Shown here piece by piece: positions 7,127 to 13,868 of a stretch of 47,429 bases of DNA. The notes under the pieces are model-generated. The model did no database searches and was not told the DNA's origin. It saw nothing but the letters and a program-made list of their open reading frames with translations. The number at the start of each line of letters is the position of its first letter. Within the stretch, counting starts at the first letter, position 1. Source of the DNA: a virus; IMG/VR virus record IMGVR_UViG_3300008735_001623, positions 1 through 47,429 of that record; one strand, written 5' to 3'. The position numbers were made by a program, and so were the translations under genes.

Positions 7127-7639
7127 ATGAAGAATGCAGAAAAAGCAAAAATTTACGCTTATGAAAAACATGCTGGTCAAATTCATGGAACTAGACCATT
7201 TACAACTCATCTACATGAGGTAGTCGACACCCTCCATGAATTTGGATATAAGGACGATGATCTTACAGCGGCTGCATGGTTGCACGATGTGGTCGAAGAT
7301 ACTTCTGTAACTATTGAAGAAATTTATACAGAATTCGGAGACAGAATCGGAGACCTTGTGGATGCGCTAACTGATGGGCCTGGTGAGACACGTCTAGAAA
7401 AGAAAGCAAAACCATATGCGACGATACCCAACGTTCCTGGAGCTGTTATCGTAAAACTAGCTGACAGAATAGCCAATGTTAGATTTACGATGGTCGAGGG
7501 TGCCAAAGCTGAACGGTATCGGATGACGTATAAAAAAGAGCACGCCGGCTTTTGCAATGCGCTTAGCAAAGAAGGTGAAGCGACCGAGATGTGGTATCTA
7601 CTGGACAATCTTCTGACCGGGGGTTTGAGGGGCGTGTAA
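7127..7639 (+). CDS. HD-domain (p)ppGpp hydrolase-like protein (MESH1/SpoT type)
   Basis: At 170 residues it matches the stand-alone hydrolase domain of RelA/SpoT homologues in order. HAGQ lies at residues 15-18, then TTHLHEV with the metal His near 28, the HD and ED pairs in WLHDVVEDT (53-58), and LADRIANV with Asp 113 and Asn 117. No synthetase domain is present. Family members remove the 3' pyrophosphate of ppGpp and need manganese. The predicted role is lowering alarmone in infected, starved cells. Other HD nucleotide pyrophosphatases cannot be excluded. A ribosome site (GAGGGG) precedes ATG 7127. Confidence 0.75.
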   Translation: MKNAEKAKIYAYEKHAGQIHGTRPFTTHLHEVVDTLHEFGYKDDDLTAAAWLHDVVEDTSVTIEEIYTEFGDRIGDLVDALTDGPGETRLEKKAKPYATIPNVPGAVIVKLADRIANVRFTMVEGAKAERYRMTYKKEHAGFCNALSKEGEATEMWYLLDNLLTGGLRGV

Positions 7640-7687
7640 GTCAACAACTGCTTCTACGAAATACTTAGCATGGAGGTGAAAGCTTCC

Positions 7688-7879
7688 ATGCGTTTTTATT
7701 TGTTATTGATCCTATTATTACTTCTTTGTTGCGCCAAGAAAGAAGAACCACTCCAGCCCGCCTACGTTCCACCAGAACTAGACTGGACAGAAGATATGGA
7801 TTTTGAAGAACTTCCTGAAGCGGGTGATACAGCAGATAATGATGTTGACGAAGACTTTATTATAGAACAAAATGATTGA
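7688..7879 (+). CDS. Small acidic lipoprotein (63 aa)
   Basis: ATG 7688 is chosen because GGAGGTG at 7673-7679 lies at correct spacing; the ATG at 7670 overlaps that ribosome site. MRFYLLLILLLLLCCAKKEE is a compact signal peptide with a lipobox at LLLCC. The mature part is Pro- and Asp/Glu-rich with no fold apparent. It could be an outer-membrane lipoprotein of spanin or superinfection-exclusion type, but no neighbouring gene supports a lysis cassette. Confidence 0.6.
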   Translation: MRFYLLLILLLLLCCAKKEEPLQPAYVPPELDWTEDMDFEELPEAGDTADNDVDEDFIIEQND

Positions 7880-7906
7880 TATAATGATTCTTCGTGAGAG
7901 AAGAAT
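7880..7906 (+). promoter_or_regulatory. Possible promoter with hairpin
   Basis: TATAAT at 7880-7885 is followed at once by a perfect 7-bp hairpin, ATTCTTC (7887-7893) with GAAGAAT (7900-7906), at the expected transcript start. The -35 is poor (TTTATT at 7856-7861). It precedes the second block of tagged genes. The hairpin has no U-run, so it is not a terminator. Confidence 0.35.
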
Positions 7907-7934
7907 AATTAAAGATAACTCCTGGAGATAAAAA

Positions 7935-8447
7935 ATGCGTATAAGCAAACGAGAGATACTGGAATTGATTTACGAACAGCAGGTTCAGGATTCGAAACGA
8001 CCTGATGAAGTTCAACCCGAGGAAGATGTGTGGGGTACGGGTGAGGAGCTTGAGCGCCCAATTGACTTCGAGAAAGAGTCTGGTCTTCCAGCTAATGTTG
8101 ATGAACCAGAAGTTTTGGAGATTGTTGAAAGAGTAAAGCGACGCGCACGACTTCGTAGAATGATTAGGGAGCAAATGGCTGCCGCTGTTGAGGAAGAAGT
8201 TGTAGAACCAGAAGGCGGAGCTGTTGTAGATCCGGTAGTTGATGTTGAAGAAGAAAGAGCATCAGCAAGCCAGCAGTCATTACGTGACTGGCTAAAGGAT
8301 ACGGCTGCTGGAGTAGCAGGAATGGGAATTGCTGATGGACAGATTCCAGCATTGATTGCGTCCATGGATGACCTGATCCTCTCCGCGCAGAGCGGAAAGA
8401 TGGCAAGCAGAGAAGACAAAGTTCGTCAACACATTGACACGGAGTAA
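7935..8447 (+). CDS. Tagged acidic phage protein with internal tag-like helix (170 aa)
   Basis: Start ATG 7935 has GGAG upstream. The tag is a divergent version, MRISKREILELIYEQ. A second basic helix, VKRRARLRRMIREQM, occupies about residues 67-81, with M-I-R-E in place of I-I-x-E. Between and after are very acidic segments (AAAVEEEVVEPEGG and similar) and a C-terminal helical domain (about residues 112-170). Alternating basic tags and acidic spacers resemble phage scaffold or internal head proteins; function is inferred only. Confidence 0.7.
   Translation: MRISKREILELIYEQQVQDSKRPDEVQPEEDVWGTGEELERPIDFEKESGLPANVDEPEVLEIVERVKRRARLRRMIREQMAAAVEEEVVEPEGGAVVDPVVDVEEERASASQQSLRDWLKDTAAGVAGMGIADGQIPALIASMDDLILSAQSGKMASREDKVRQHIDTE
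8133..8177 (+). repeat. Internal tag-like helix
   Basis: Encodes VKRRARLRRMIREQM, similar in charge pattern and the R-x-x-I-R-E ending to the N-terminal tags. It is more degenerate than the copies at 1332 and 2620. Confidence 0.45.
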
Positions 8448-8450
8448 AAA

Positions 8451-8999
8451 ATGCAGTTGTCCAAAAGAGACCTGCTTCGTATCATTAGAGAAGAAGCTGC
8501 GAAATCGACAGAAAAATATGATGAAGATTCTGCTTTAAAGGGAGATCAAGATGAATTACCCGACGCGCTACAGAAGGGTATCATCGATAAGACAGTCGAG
8601 GATAGAGAAAAAAATGAGTCGACAATTCGTTTTACTCGTCAGCAACTGCTTAAGATTTTGCGCGAAGAAATGGAGCTCGTCCAGGAAGAAGAGCCGCTAG
8701 CTTTAGACGCTGATGGTCTTGCTGCTGTTATTGCAGATATTGTAGGGGGAGTTGAGGCCGAAGAAGAGCCCCTTATGATGGGCGATGGTGGTAGAGCGAG
8801 AATGGCAAAACAGCAGCTGCAGCAGATCGCTAGCGCAGCTCAGGGCCTTCATGATCAACTAAATGACGATGATGAAATTCCAGAATGGACTCAGTCAAAT
8901 ATTGCGGTTGCTGAAGACAACATTGATGCAATAGCAGACCACCTTGGATATAAGATGACGGTCCAAGAAAATCGACGTAAAATTCGAAGAAAAAAATGA
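8451..8999 (+). CDS. Tagged phage protein with second internal tag (182 aa)
   Basis: Start ATG 8451 follows the previous stop by three bases. Residues 1-15 are MQLSKRDLLRIIREE. A second copy, IRFTRQQLLKILREE, begins at residue 59. The C-terminal half (about residues 95-170) is predicted as a helical bundle (RMAKQQLQQIASAAQGLHDQ), and the protein ends in a strongly basic tail, RRKIRRKK. Its end overlaps the start of the Dps-like gene (ATGA), so the two are likely produced together. Confidence 0.7.
   Translation: MQLSKRDLLRIIREEAAKSTEKYDEDSALKGDQDELPDALQKGIIDKTVEDREKNESTIRFTRQQLLKILREEMELVQEEEPLALDADGLAAVIADIVGGVEAEEEPLMMGDGGRARMAKQQLQQIASAAQGLHDQLNDDDEIPEWTQSNIAVAEDNIDAIADHLGYKMTVQENRRKIRRKK
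8625..8672 (+). repeat. Internal copy of the tag motif
   Basis: Encodes IRFTRQQLLKILREEM within the 182-residue protein, matching the N-terminal tag including the L-R-E end. It has no ATG of its own at the motif start. Confidence 0.6.
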
Positions 9000-9562
9000 T
9001 ACGTCGTATTAAAGAACAATGCGATCTGGGTCCGATTCCGGGCGGTGATGTTGAAGTTGTAGTTCCTGAAATTGAAATGAACGCAATGGAACAGATGATT
9101 CCAGTAACTGCTTCAGAAATTATGGCTGCGTACATCGGGTTCACCAGAGCATATCACCTATGGTTCCATGCCGCGCATAACCTCACCAAGGGAACAGGGT
9201 TCGCTGGTGATCATGTAGACCTTTATGGTAAGATATACATAGAGGTGCAAGACTCCATCGATAGAGTGATTGAAAAAGCAGTTGGCGTTTTTGATGATGA
9301 GGCCTTGGCTTGTCCAATAAGAATAACTGCTGATGCATCGCTTGTTCTAGAGGAGTGGAATTCTCCAGCGGGACAATCGGCTGCTGTTATCGCAGACGCA
9401 GCGTTAGCCTACACAGAGCAGCTCGTTAAGCTTGACGAAAGAGTGGCTCAGACTCTAGATGAAATGGGCGCATTAACGTACGGACTTGATAACCTACTTG
9501 CAGAACTAGCAGATACGCATGAAGGGTACGTCTATCTACTAAGACAGCGCGTTAAGAATTAA
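8996..9562 (+). CDS. Dps/ferritin-like protein (188 aa)
   Basis: Residues 44-185 follow the Dps pattern: a helix, then A-H-N, a His twelve residues later in GDHVDLYG, and D-x-x-x-E in SIDRVIEKA about sixteen residues on. These correspond to the inter-subunit ferroxidase ligands of Dps (His51, His63, Asp78, Glu82 in E. coli). The C-terminus, LADTHEGYVYLLRQR, matches the final Dps helix. Dps shells bind and oxidise iron and protect DNA. The N-terminus, MIRRIKEQCDL, looks like the second half of the tag of the upstream genes. One extra residue in the ligand spacing keeps this call moderate; a broader ferritin-like function is possible. Confidence 0.55.
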   Translation: MIRRIKEQCDLGPIPGGDVEVVVPEIEMNAMEQMIPVTASEIMAAYIGFTRAYHLWFHAAHNLTKGTGFAGDHVDLYGKIYIEVQDSIDRVIEKAVGVFDDEALACPIRITADASLVLEEWNSPAGQSAAVIADAALAYTEQLVKLDERVAQTLDEMGALTYGLDNLLAELADTHEGYVYLLRQRVKN

Positions 9563-9821
9563 TTAATTTCTTGAACAACTGAACGGCGCGTGGTTTAATT
9601 GCTCTATGGCACGCCTTTACAAAGCTCTCAAGTTGTAAAGCGTGGCTCTTGGATTCGACCTCAGCAAATTCTATAAGTCTAACTGGCACTCGAGCAGCAG
9701 TGTATTTAGCGCCCTTTTTTTCGTTATGCTGGTTTATCCGACGGTTAATGTCAGTTGTGATACCACAATAGTAAGATTTATCTGCGCACTCTAGAAGATA
9801 CACAAACCATTTTTTCTGCAT
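9552..9821 (-). CDS. GIY-YIG nuclease-like protein (89 aa)
   Basis: Read from ATG 9821 on the reverse strand. WFVYLLECADKSYYCGITTD carries the GIY-YIG pair (VYLL and YCGIT), followed by the conserved Arg and His in INRRINQHNEKKGAKYTA. A Glu follows later in ALQLESFVK. This is the single-domain URI/YhbQ class; family members cleave DNA, and small phage forms may be free-standing endonucleases. An in-frame upstream ATG would lie deep inside the opposite gene. Its start codon overlaps that of the forward gene at 9820. The 3' end overlaps the Dps-like gene by 11 bases. Confidence 0.8.
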   Translation of the reverse strand: MQKKWFVYLLECADKSYYCGITTDINRRINQHNEKKGAKYTAARVPVRLIEFAEVESKSHALQLESFVKACHRAIKPRAVQLFKKLINS

Positions 9822-10155
9822 GACAAATAATAGCGCTAGAAAAAGAAAGTTTAAAGTTGGCCAAGTATATTTGACTGACACGTTCGCTGGAGTGCGGGTA
9901 AAGATTAAGCTTACTAGAAAAGAAATAGACCCATTTACAAAGAAAGATGTGTGGTGGGGGGTCCTCATAGATGAGGAAGATGCTAAAGCTTTACATAAAG
10001 CAAGCGTGCCTTACAGTAGAATTAATATTGATGAATCTATTGTGTTCGAGTGGTTAATAGTTAAGAGTATACGACAACCCAGGAAAGCAGCAAAAAATGC
10101 AGACACTAACAGGAAGCGTAGGGTCAGAAGAAGACCAAAAAAAGAGTCCGTTTGA
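9820..10155 (+). CDS. Hypothetical basic protein (111 aa)
   Basis: Start ATG 9820 shares CATG with the reverse-strand nuclease start, so neither gene has a private upstream region, and no strong ribosome site is visible. The central region (KVGQVYLTDTFAGVRVKIKL) looks like a small beta-barrel, followed by an acidic turn and a basic tail, RKRRVRRRPKKESV, consistent with nucleic-acid binding. No family is recognised. Confidence 0.55.
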   Translation: MTNNSARKRKFKVGQVYLTDTFAGVRVKIKLTRKEIDPFTKKDVWWGVLIDEEDAKALHKASVPYSRINIDESIVFEWLIVKSIRQPRKAAKNADTNRKRRVRRRPKKESV

Positions 10156-10387
10156 TAGGGCTCATGAAAATGCTTTAGCATTTATGGTGAATATGCAGAC
10201 ATGCGCAACCTTTGAGTCGCTAGCTCAACGAATCGAATTATTAGAAACAGTTATGTCACTACCTGTTATGTCATCATCTGCTGCAAAAATTGTGACAATG
10301 ACAAAAATTGGCTATGAGCAAGAGCTACAAGAAATAGACACTGCAATCAAAGTCTATTGTTCTTTACCCGGGGTTCCCGAAGCTTAG
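10097..10387 (+). CDS. Hypothetical helical protein (96 aa)
   Basis: The start is placed at ATG 10097, with AGGAAAG upstream, giving a 59-base overlap with the preceding gene; ATG 10184 is an alternative. Residues 30-95 form amphipathic helices (FESLAQRIELLETVMSLP), suggesting a small coiled-coil or helical bundle. Function is unknown. Its stop overlaps the stop of the reverse-strand vWA gene. Confidence 0.5.
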   Translation: MQTLTGSVGSEEDQKKSPFDRAHENALAFMVNMQTCATFESLAQRIELLETVMSLPVMSSSAAKIVTMTKIGYEQELQEIDTAIKVYCSLPGVPEA

Positions 10388-11289
10388 TCTAAAAAGTACG
10401 CTACTTCTACTAACACGCCATCGCCTGGTATCGTTAGGAAATTAACAGTGTTTGTGGGGCTGTCATATTCCCATTCAACATCAAGCATTGGAACACCATC
10501 CAAAAATACAACGATGCTTCCTGGCTCTGGTATCTGTGAAAGCTCAATGGAATCTATCGGCTCATAAGACTTGCTGGCTTCTTCAACGCCCTGAGTCCAA
10601 TCAGAACTACATATGTCAATTTCCATGCCATTGAAGTCTCTGGTTAATTCCAGATACCTTTCACCAACTTGGTCTGCACAAGTGCTTGAGTCTAGACCGA
10701 CTATTGAGGTAACAAAAGTTCTGGACCTGATGGTAGACAAGTAAGTACTAAAGTCTGGTACTGTCCAATCGAATGATTGTTCGTCCTCATCAGACACGAA
10801 TACCACAAGTAAGGCCGCAGTTGGCCTCATCCAGGTAGATGAATATGAGCCCAGCGTGATATATGAATATACAGCTTCAAACCCCTCTTCTCCCGGGGGA
10901 CCGTAGTAAGAGCCCTGTAGCGCATCTAGCGCAAGCGTAGCATCAATAATATCATCACCAGGAACAAGAGGAAATGTTGTGTTAGATATTGAGTAATTCC
11001 CATCAGTGCTAATAATCCCAAGACGCCAGCCGGTATCTATTGGAAGAGCATTCATCATAGCTTCTATTCCAGCAAGAAGCTCTGCGTCATGATTACCCAT
11101 GCTCCCGGATCTATCAATGACCCACAGGATATCATATCCATCGGTAGCAGAAGGTTGAATGAAAGAGTCGACCCAAACGTCTGGATACATTTCAACTTCT
11201 TCAATCTTTTCGTAAGTGAGTATATTGTCGCTGCCACAACTTAGACAGACTGTCAGTGCTATCAATAAAAGCGAGAAAATTTTATTCAC
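10384..11289 (-). CDS. von Willebrand factor A-domain lipoprotein (301 aa)
   Basis: GTG at 11289 gives the signal peptide VNKIFSLLLIALTVCLSC, with a lipobox and the modified Cys near residue 18, and AGAGG lies upstream; a more distal ATG at 11349 would add an unlikely leader. The vWA fold is clear. DRSGS (about residues 59-63) is the MIDAS metal site, followed by GWRLGIISTDG, then VVFVSDEDEQS and FVTSIVGLD. Such proteins bind ligands through a metal ion at the cell surface. The C-terminal 70 residues are a beta-rich module ending in VLVEVAYFLD. In a phage this suggests alteration of the infected cell envelope. Confidence 0.75.
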   Translation of the reverse strand: MNKIFSLLLIALTVCLSCGSDNILTYEKIEEVEMYPDVWVDSFIQPSATDGYDILWVIDRSGSMGNHDAELLAGIEAMMNALPIDTGWRLGIISTDGNYSISNTTFPLVPGDDIIDATLALDALQGSYYGPPGEEGFEAVYSYITLGSYSSTWMRPTAALLVVFVSDEDEQSFDWTVPDFSTYLSTIRSRTFVTSIVGLDSSTCADQVGERYLELTRDFNGMEIDICSSDWTQGVEEASKSYEPIDSIELSQIPEPGSIVVFLDGVPMLDVEWEYDSPTNTVNFLTIPGDGVLVEVAYFLD

Positions 11290-11351
11290 TTTGACGGTGC
11301 CTCTAAAAATTAAATATAGAAAAAAAACGTTTAGTTGGTGTACTTTCAAGG

Positions 11352-11367
11352 AATGATGACTATCATT
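11352..11367 (+). promoter_or_regulatory. Inverted repeat in divergent intergenic region
   Basis: AATGAT, four bases, ATCATT form a perfect 6-bp inverted repeat in the 123-base region between the reverse vWA gene and the forward gene at 11413. An AT-rich TATTAAATAA follows at 11369. It may be an operator or mRNA hairpin. No convincing -35/-10 pair is seen. Confidence 0.3.
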
Positions 11368-11412
11368 GTATTAAATAACCTCACCGGCTATAGGTTTCCT
11401 ATTGAGTAACGT

Positions 11413-11703
11413 ATGAAAGAAGTAACTACCATGTTAGTAATTGCGAGTATGCGTAGTTGGGATGGCTCAAGAATTTTAGGCGCTTTTAATTCAGAAAAAG
11501 AAGCGCTCAAGTTATGTGACGACGCAGGATATGATATTAACGGTGAAGAGTTTTACTTGGATGTTGTTGAGATGAACAAAATTTCCGATTCGCAACATCT
11601 TGTATTAGACCCGAGTACCACTACCAAGAACTTCAAGAGAATACACGTTTATTCTTGCGCTCTTAACACTTCTGAAAAAGATAAAAAAGATATGAATACT
11701 TAA
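11413..11703 (+). CDS. Hypothetical protein (96 aa)
   Basis: The start may be ATG 11413 or ATG 11431 (MLVIASMRSWDGSRILGAFN); no strong ribosome site decides. The pattern ILGAFNSEKEALKLCDDAGYD, a strand followed by a helix, resembles a small domain common in phage proteins, but no name is assigned. It is followed by two further small genes. Confidence 0.5.
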   Translation: MKEVTTMLVIASMRSWDGSRILGAFNSEKEALKLCDDAGYDINGEEFYLDVVEMNKISDSQHLVLDPSTTTKNFKRIHVYSCALNTSEKDKKDMNT

Positions 11704-11738
11704 TATTGCGCATGCGCAGACATGTTGGCAGGTGTGAA

Positions 11739-11924
11739 ATGCGTAATTCAGAGAAGGATGCAAAGAAGCTAGAGTTGATTTATCAATTAAGAAAATGTCT
11801 TCTGCATCTTAATAGAACGTATATTCTGGCTGCTTCGTGTAATGAAACAGCGACCATCGGAGAAATAAAGAAGTGCATGGATTTGATAAAAAGACGGATA
11901 AAAGTGCTGTCAGCAAAGTCCTAA
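11739..11924 (+). CDS. Hypothetical helical protein (61 aa)
   Basis: ATG 11739 follows AGGTGTGAA and is preferred over the in-frame ATG 11706, which has no ribosome site. The protein is Lys/Leu/Cys-rich and all-helical (LELIYQLRKCLLHLNRTY). Function is unknown. The downstream gene, if started at 11873, overlaps its 3' end. Confidence 0.45.
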   Translation: MRNSEKDAKKLELIYQLRKCLLHLNRTYILAASCNETATIGEIKKCMDLIKRRIKVLSAKS

Positions 11925-12211
11925 ACGAAGATGGGCCTGGTAGCAACTTTCATACGATAGACCCCCACCCAATTAGTTTTTTCCACGATGACCGTGTTGA
12001 CGTGGAAATGTTTCCATCTGGATGGGGAGAGTTTGGGGTCCAGGTTACATGTGATGACTTGGAATATAACAGCGGCCTTCGCCGATTTTCAGATGAAGAA
12101 CAAGGTGAGCTTTGGGCTAGAAATCAATACAGCAATTTAATTTCCAAACTTGATTCAGCAAACAATGTCGTAGAAGAAGTGATTAAAAGGCTTCTAGAGA
12201 ACGCCGTTTGA
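11873..12211 (+). CDS. Hypothetical protein (up to 112 aa)
   Basis: The frame is open from ATG 11873, but this start overlaps the previous gene by 52 bases and no ribosome site is obvious, so the true start may be internal. The region from about residue 26 (FHTIDPHPISFFHDDRVDV) to the end reads as a real acidic alpha/beta domain with a C-terminal helix, VEEVIKRLLENAV. Its 3' end overlaps that of the reverse-strand protease gene by 18 bases. Confidence 0.45.
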   Translation: MHGFDKKTDKSAVSKVLNEDGPGSNFHTIDPHPISFFHDDRVDVEMFPSGWGEFGVQVTCDDLEYNSGLRRFSDEEQGELWARNQYSNLISKLDSANNVVEEVIKRLLENAV

Positions 12212-12979
12212 TATTAAGAAATTTCTAAGTGCTTGCGTTTTACACCCAATCGCATATTCATCAAAGCTCACCGCCGCGGCGTTGATTATGGATAATACTT
12301 CTCCATCTTCATTCATAACTGGAGAGCCACTAGAGCCAGGTGCTGCGGGTATTGTGAAAATATAGAGCGAAGAAACTTGTCCTGTGAAATAACCATCGAA
12401 GACGGGGACAGCGACTGGTACAGCTAGTCCAAGTGGTGATGCCATGTTGTACACTTTTTCGTGCAGTGAAGGCTCACCTTCATAAATAGGTAATGCTGGT
12501 CCGAGGTACGTATCAGATATTAGAAGGCAAAGATCATTGATCATGTCAATAGAAAGTATTGTACCAATTCCCGGTTTGCCGAATCCTGTTTCCAGTTCAA
12601 TATGATATTGTACGTTTAGATTCTGAATCATAGGAACCATGTCACTGCCACCTGCACATACGTGTCCAGCTGTTACCACTAAAGATTTTCCATCTCGTTC
12701 CCCAACCACAACACCAGAGCCGGTTCCAGATATTTTGTTTGTCGGGCTTGGAACCGGAATGCAATCTTCATCTGATTGATTACAAATTTGTTGAAACGTT
12801 ATCAGGTCTTGTGTTACCATAACAAAAGATTCAATCGGAAAATAGCTGTCAGCCTTTTCGATTTGAGAAACTGGAATCCAGCGAATGTTAGAAGTGATTG
12901 AAGCAAAATTTAATACGCTTACAATTGTGAGCGCGCAAAGCATCATTGTTATTATTAATTTGTAAGGCTTCTTTATCAT
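12194..12979 (-). CDS. Membrane-anchored trypsin-like serine protease (261 aa)
   Basis: A hydrophobic segment (about residues 8-27) forms a signal anchor. The chymotrypsin-fold triad is complete. His106 lies in VVTAGHVC, Asp149 in MINDLCLL, and Ser217 in GSSGSPV; SGTGSGVVV gives the first core strand. Extra cysteines (about 66, 73, 108, 151) may form disulphides, consistent with export. The expected location is periplasm or cell surface. The start lies 50 bases from the divergent phosphomannomutase gene. It is an unusual phage cargo gene; possible roles are envelope remodelling or processing of exported proteins. Confidence 0.8.
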   Translation of the reverse strand: MIKKPYKLIITMMLCALTIVSVLNFASITSNIRWIPVSQIEKADSYFPIESFVMVTQDLITFQQICNQSDEDCIPVPSPTNKISGTGSGVVVGERDGKSLVVTAGHVCAGGSDMVPMIQNLNVQYHIELETGFGKPGIGTILSIDMINDLCLLISDTYLGPALPIYEGEPSLHEKVYNMASPLGLAVPVAVPVFDGYFTGQVSSLYIFTIPAAPGSSGSPVMNEDGEVLSIINAAAVSFDEYAIGCKTQALRNFLISNGVL

Positions 12980-12994
12980 TCGAATTGCATATCC

Positions 12995-13003
12995 TATAAA
13001 TTA
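12995..13003 (+). promoter_or_regulatory. Late-promoter-like TATAAATTA box
   Basis: The 50-base divergent gap between the protease and phosphomannomutase starts contains TATAAATTA, one base off the T4 late consensus TATAAATA. No -35 partner is seen. This is weak evidence on its own. Confidence 0.2.
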
Positions 13004-13029
13004 CTTATGACTTAGCGAGACTTTCTGAA

Positions 13030-13824
13030 ATGACTACTTCAAACGTGATCACTCTATTCGACATGGACGGTACACTGACTCCGCCTAGAAAGACAATAGA
13101 CAATAATGTGATAAGGGCCCTTAGTCGGCTTTCAAAAATAACCAGAATTGGAATCATTACCGGTTCTGACTTTGAATATATTCTAGAACAATGTAATGCT
13201 ATGTTTGATGTGGGTGGCGTTTCAATGAGTGATATTGATCTACTGCCATGTAACGGAACCAAATTAGCGAAATGGGAAAAGTCAAAGTGGACCATGGTTC
13301 ATGAAGTAGATATGATCGAGAAGATAGGCAAAAATACTTACAAGAATATTCTTATGAAAATATTCGAGTGGCAAGCAGAAATAACTCGATTCTATCCAGA
13401 CCTCCCCTTTAGCGGAACATTCTTTCAGTACAGGGGCTCTCTTTTAAATTGGTGTCCGATTGGCAGGACAGCAGATACACAGCAGAGAGACGAATGGAAA
13501 AAATGGGATGAGGGCTATTGCATCCGCTCCAATTATATGGACGAGTTACAAAAGTATATCGCTAAGGAAAAACTTCCCATCACCGTCGCACTGGGTGGCT
13601 CAACAAGTTTTGATATTTACCCAGCTGGATGGAACAAAACTTACGGTCTTCAGCACTACGATGGATGGGATGTGTTATTCGTGGGAGATAAATGCCAGCC
13701 CGGTGGTAATGACTGGCACCTTTATTCTGCATTATCAGATGCAGATAGAGCGTGGGAAACCGATGGACCAGAAACTACAATCAGCATAATCAATAGAATC
13801 ATAGAAAAGCTTTCTAGCGCTTGA
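13030..13824 (+). CDS. Phosphomannomutase, eukaryotic (HAD/PMM) type
   Basis: Length (264 aa) and motifs fit the alpha-PMM1/PMM2 family of HAD enzymes rather than the bacterial ManB/AlgC type. LFDMDGTLTPPRK (about residues 9-21) has the catalytic Asp 11 and 13. It is followed by ITGSDFEYI, FQYRGSLLNWCPIGR, GGSTSFDIYPAGWNKTY and FVGDKCQPGGNDWHLY. The reaction is mannose-6-phosphate to mannose-1-phosphate, feeding GDP-mannose. With the PMI-like cupin at 15993 and the glycosyltransferase operon it implies phage control of mannose-based sugar supply. Confidence 0.85.
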   Translation: MTTSNVITLFDMDGTLTPPRKTIDNNVIRALSRLSKITRIGIITGSDFEYILEQCNAMFDVGGVSMSDIDLLPCNGTKLAKWEKSKWTMVHEVDMIEKIGKNTYKNILMKIFEWQAEITRFYPDLPFSGTFFQYRGSLLNWCPIGRTADTQQRDEWKKWDEGYCIRSNYMDELQKYIAKEKLPITVALGGSTSFDIYPAGWNKTYGLQHYDGWDVLFVGDKCQPGGNDWHLYSALSDADRAWETDGPETTISIINRIIEKLSSA

Positions 13825-13868
13825 AAATTTCCACTTATTTCTCTACAATAATGTAAAAGGAGTCTAGT

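Noticed and set aside
7887-7906. Hairpin as a terminator
   Set aside because: The 7-bp stem has no following U run and lies at the expected transcript start after TATAAT.
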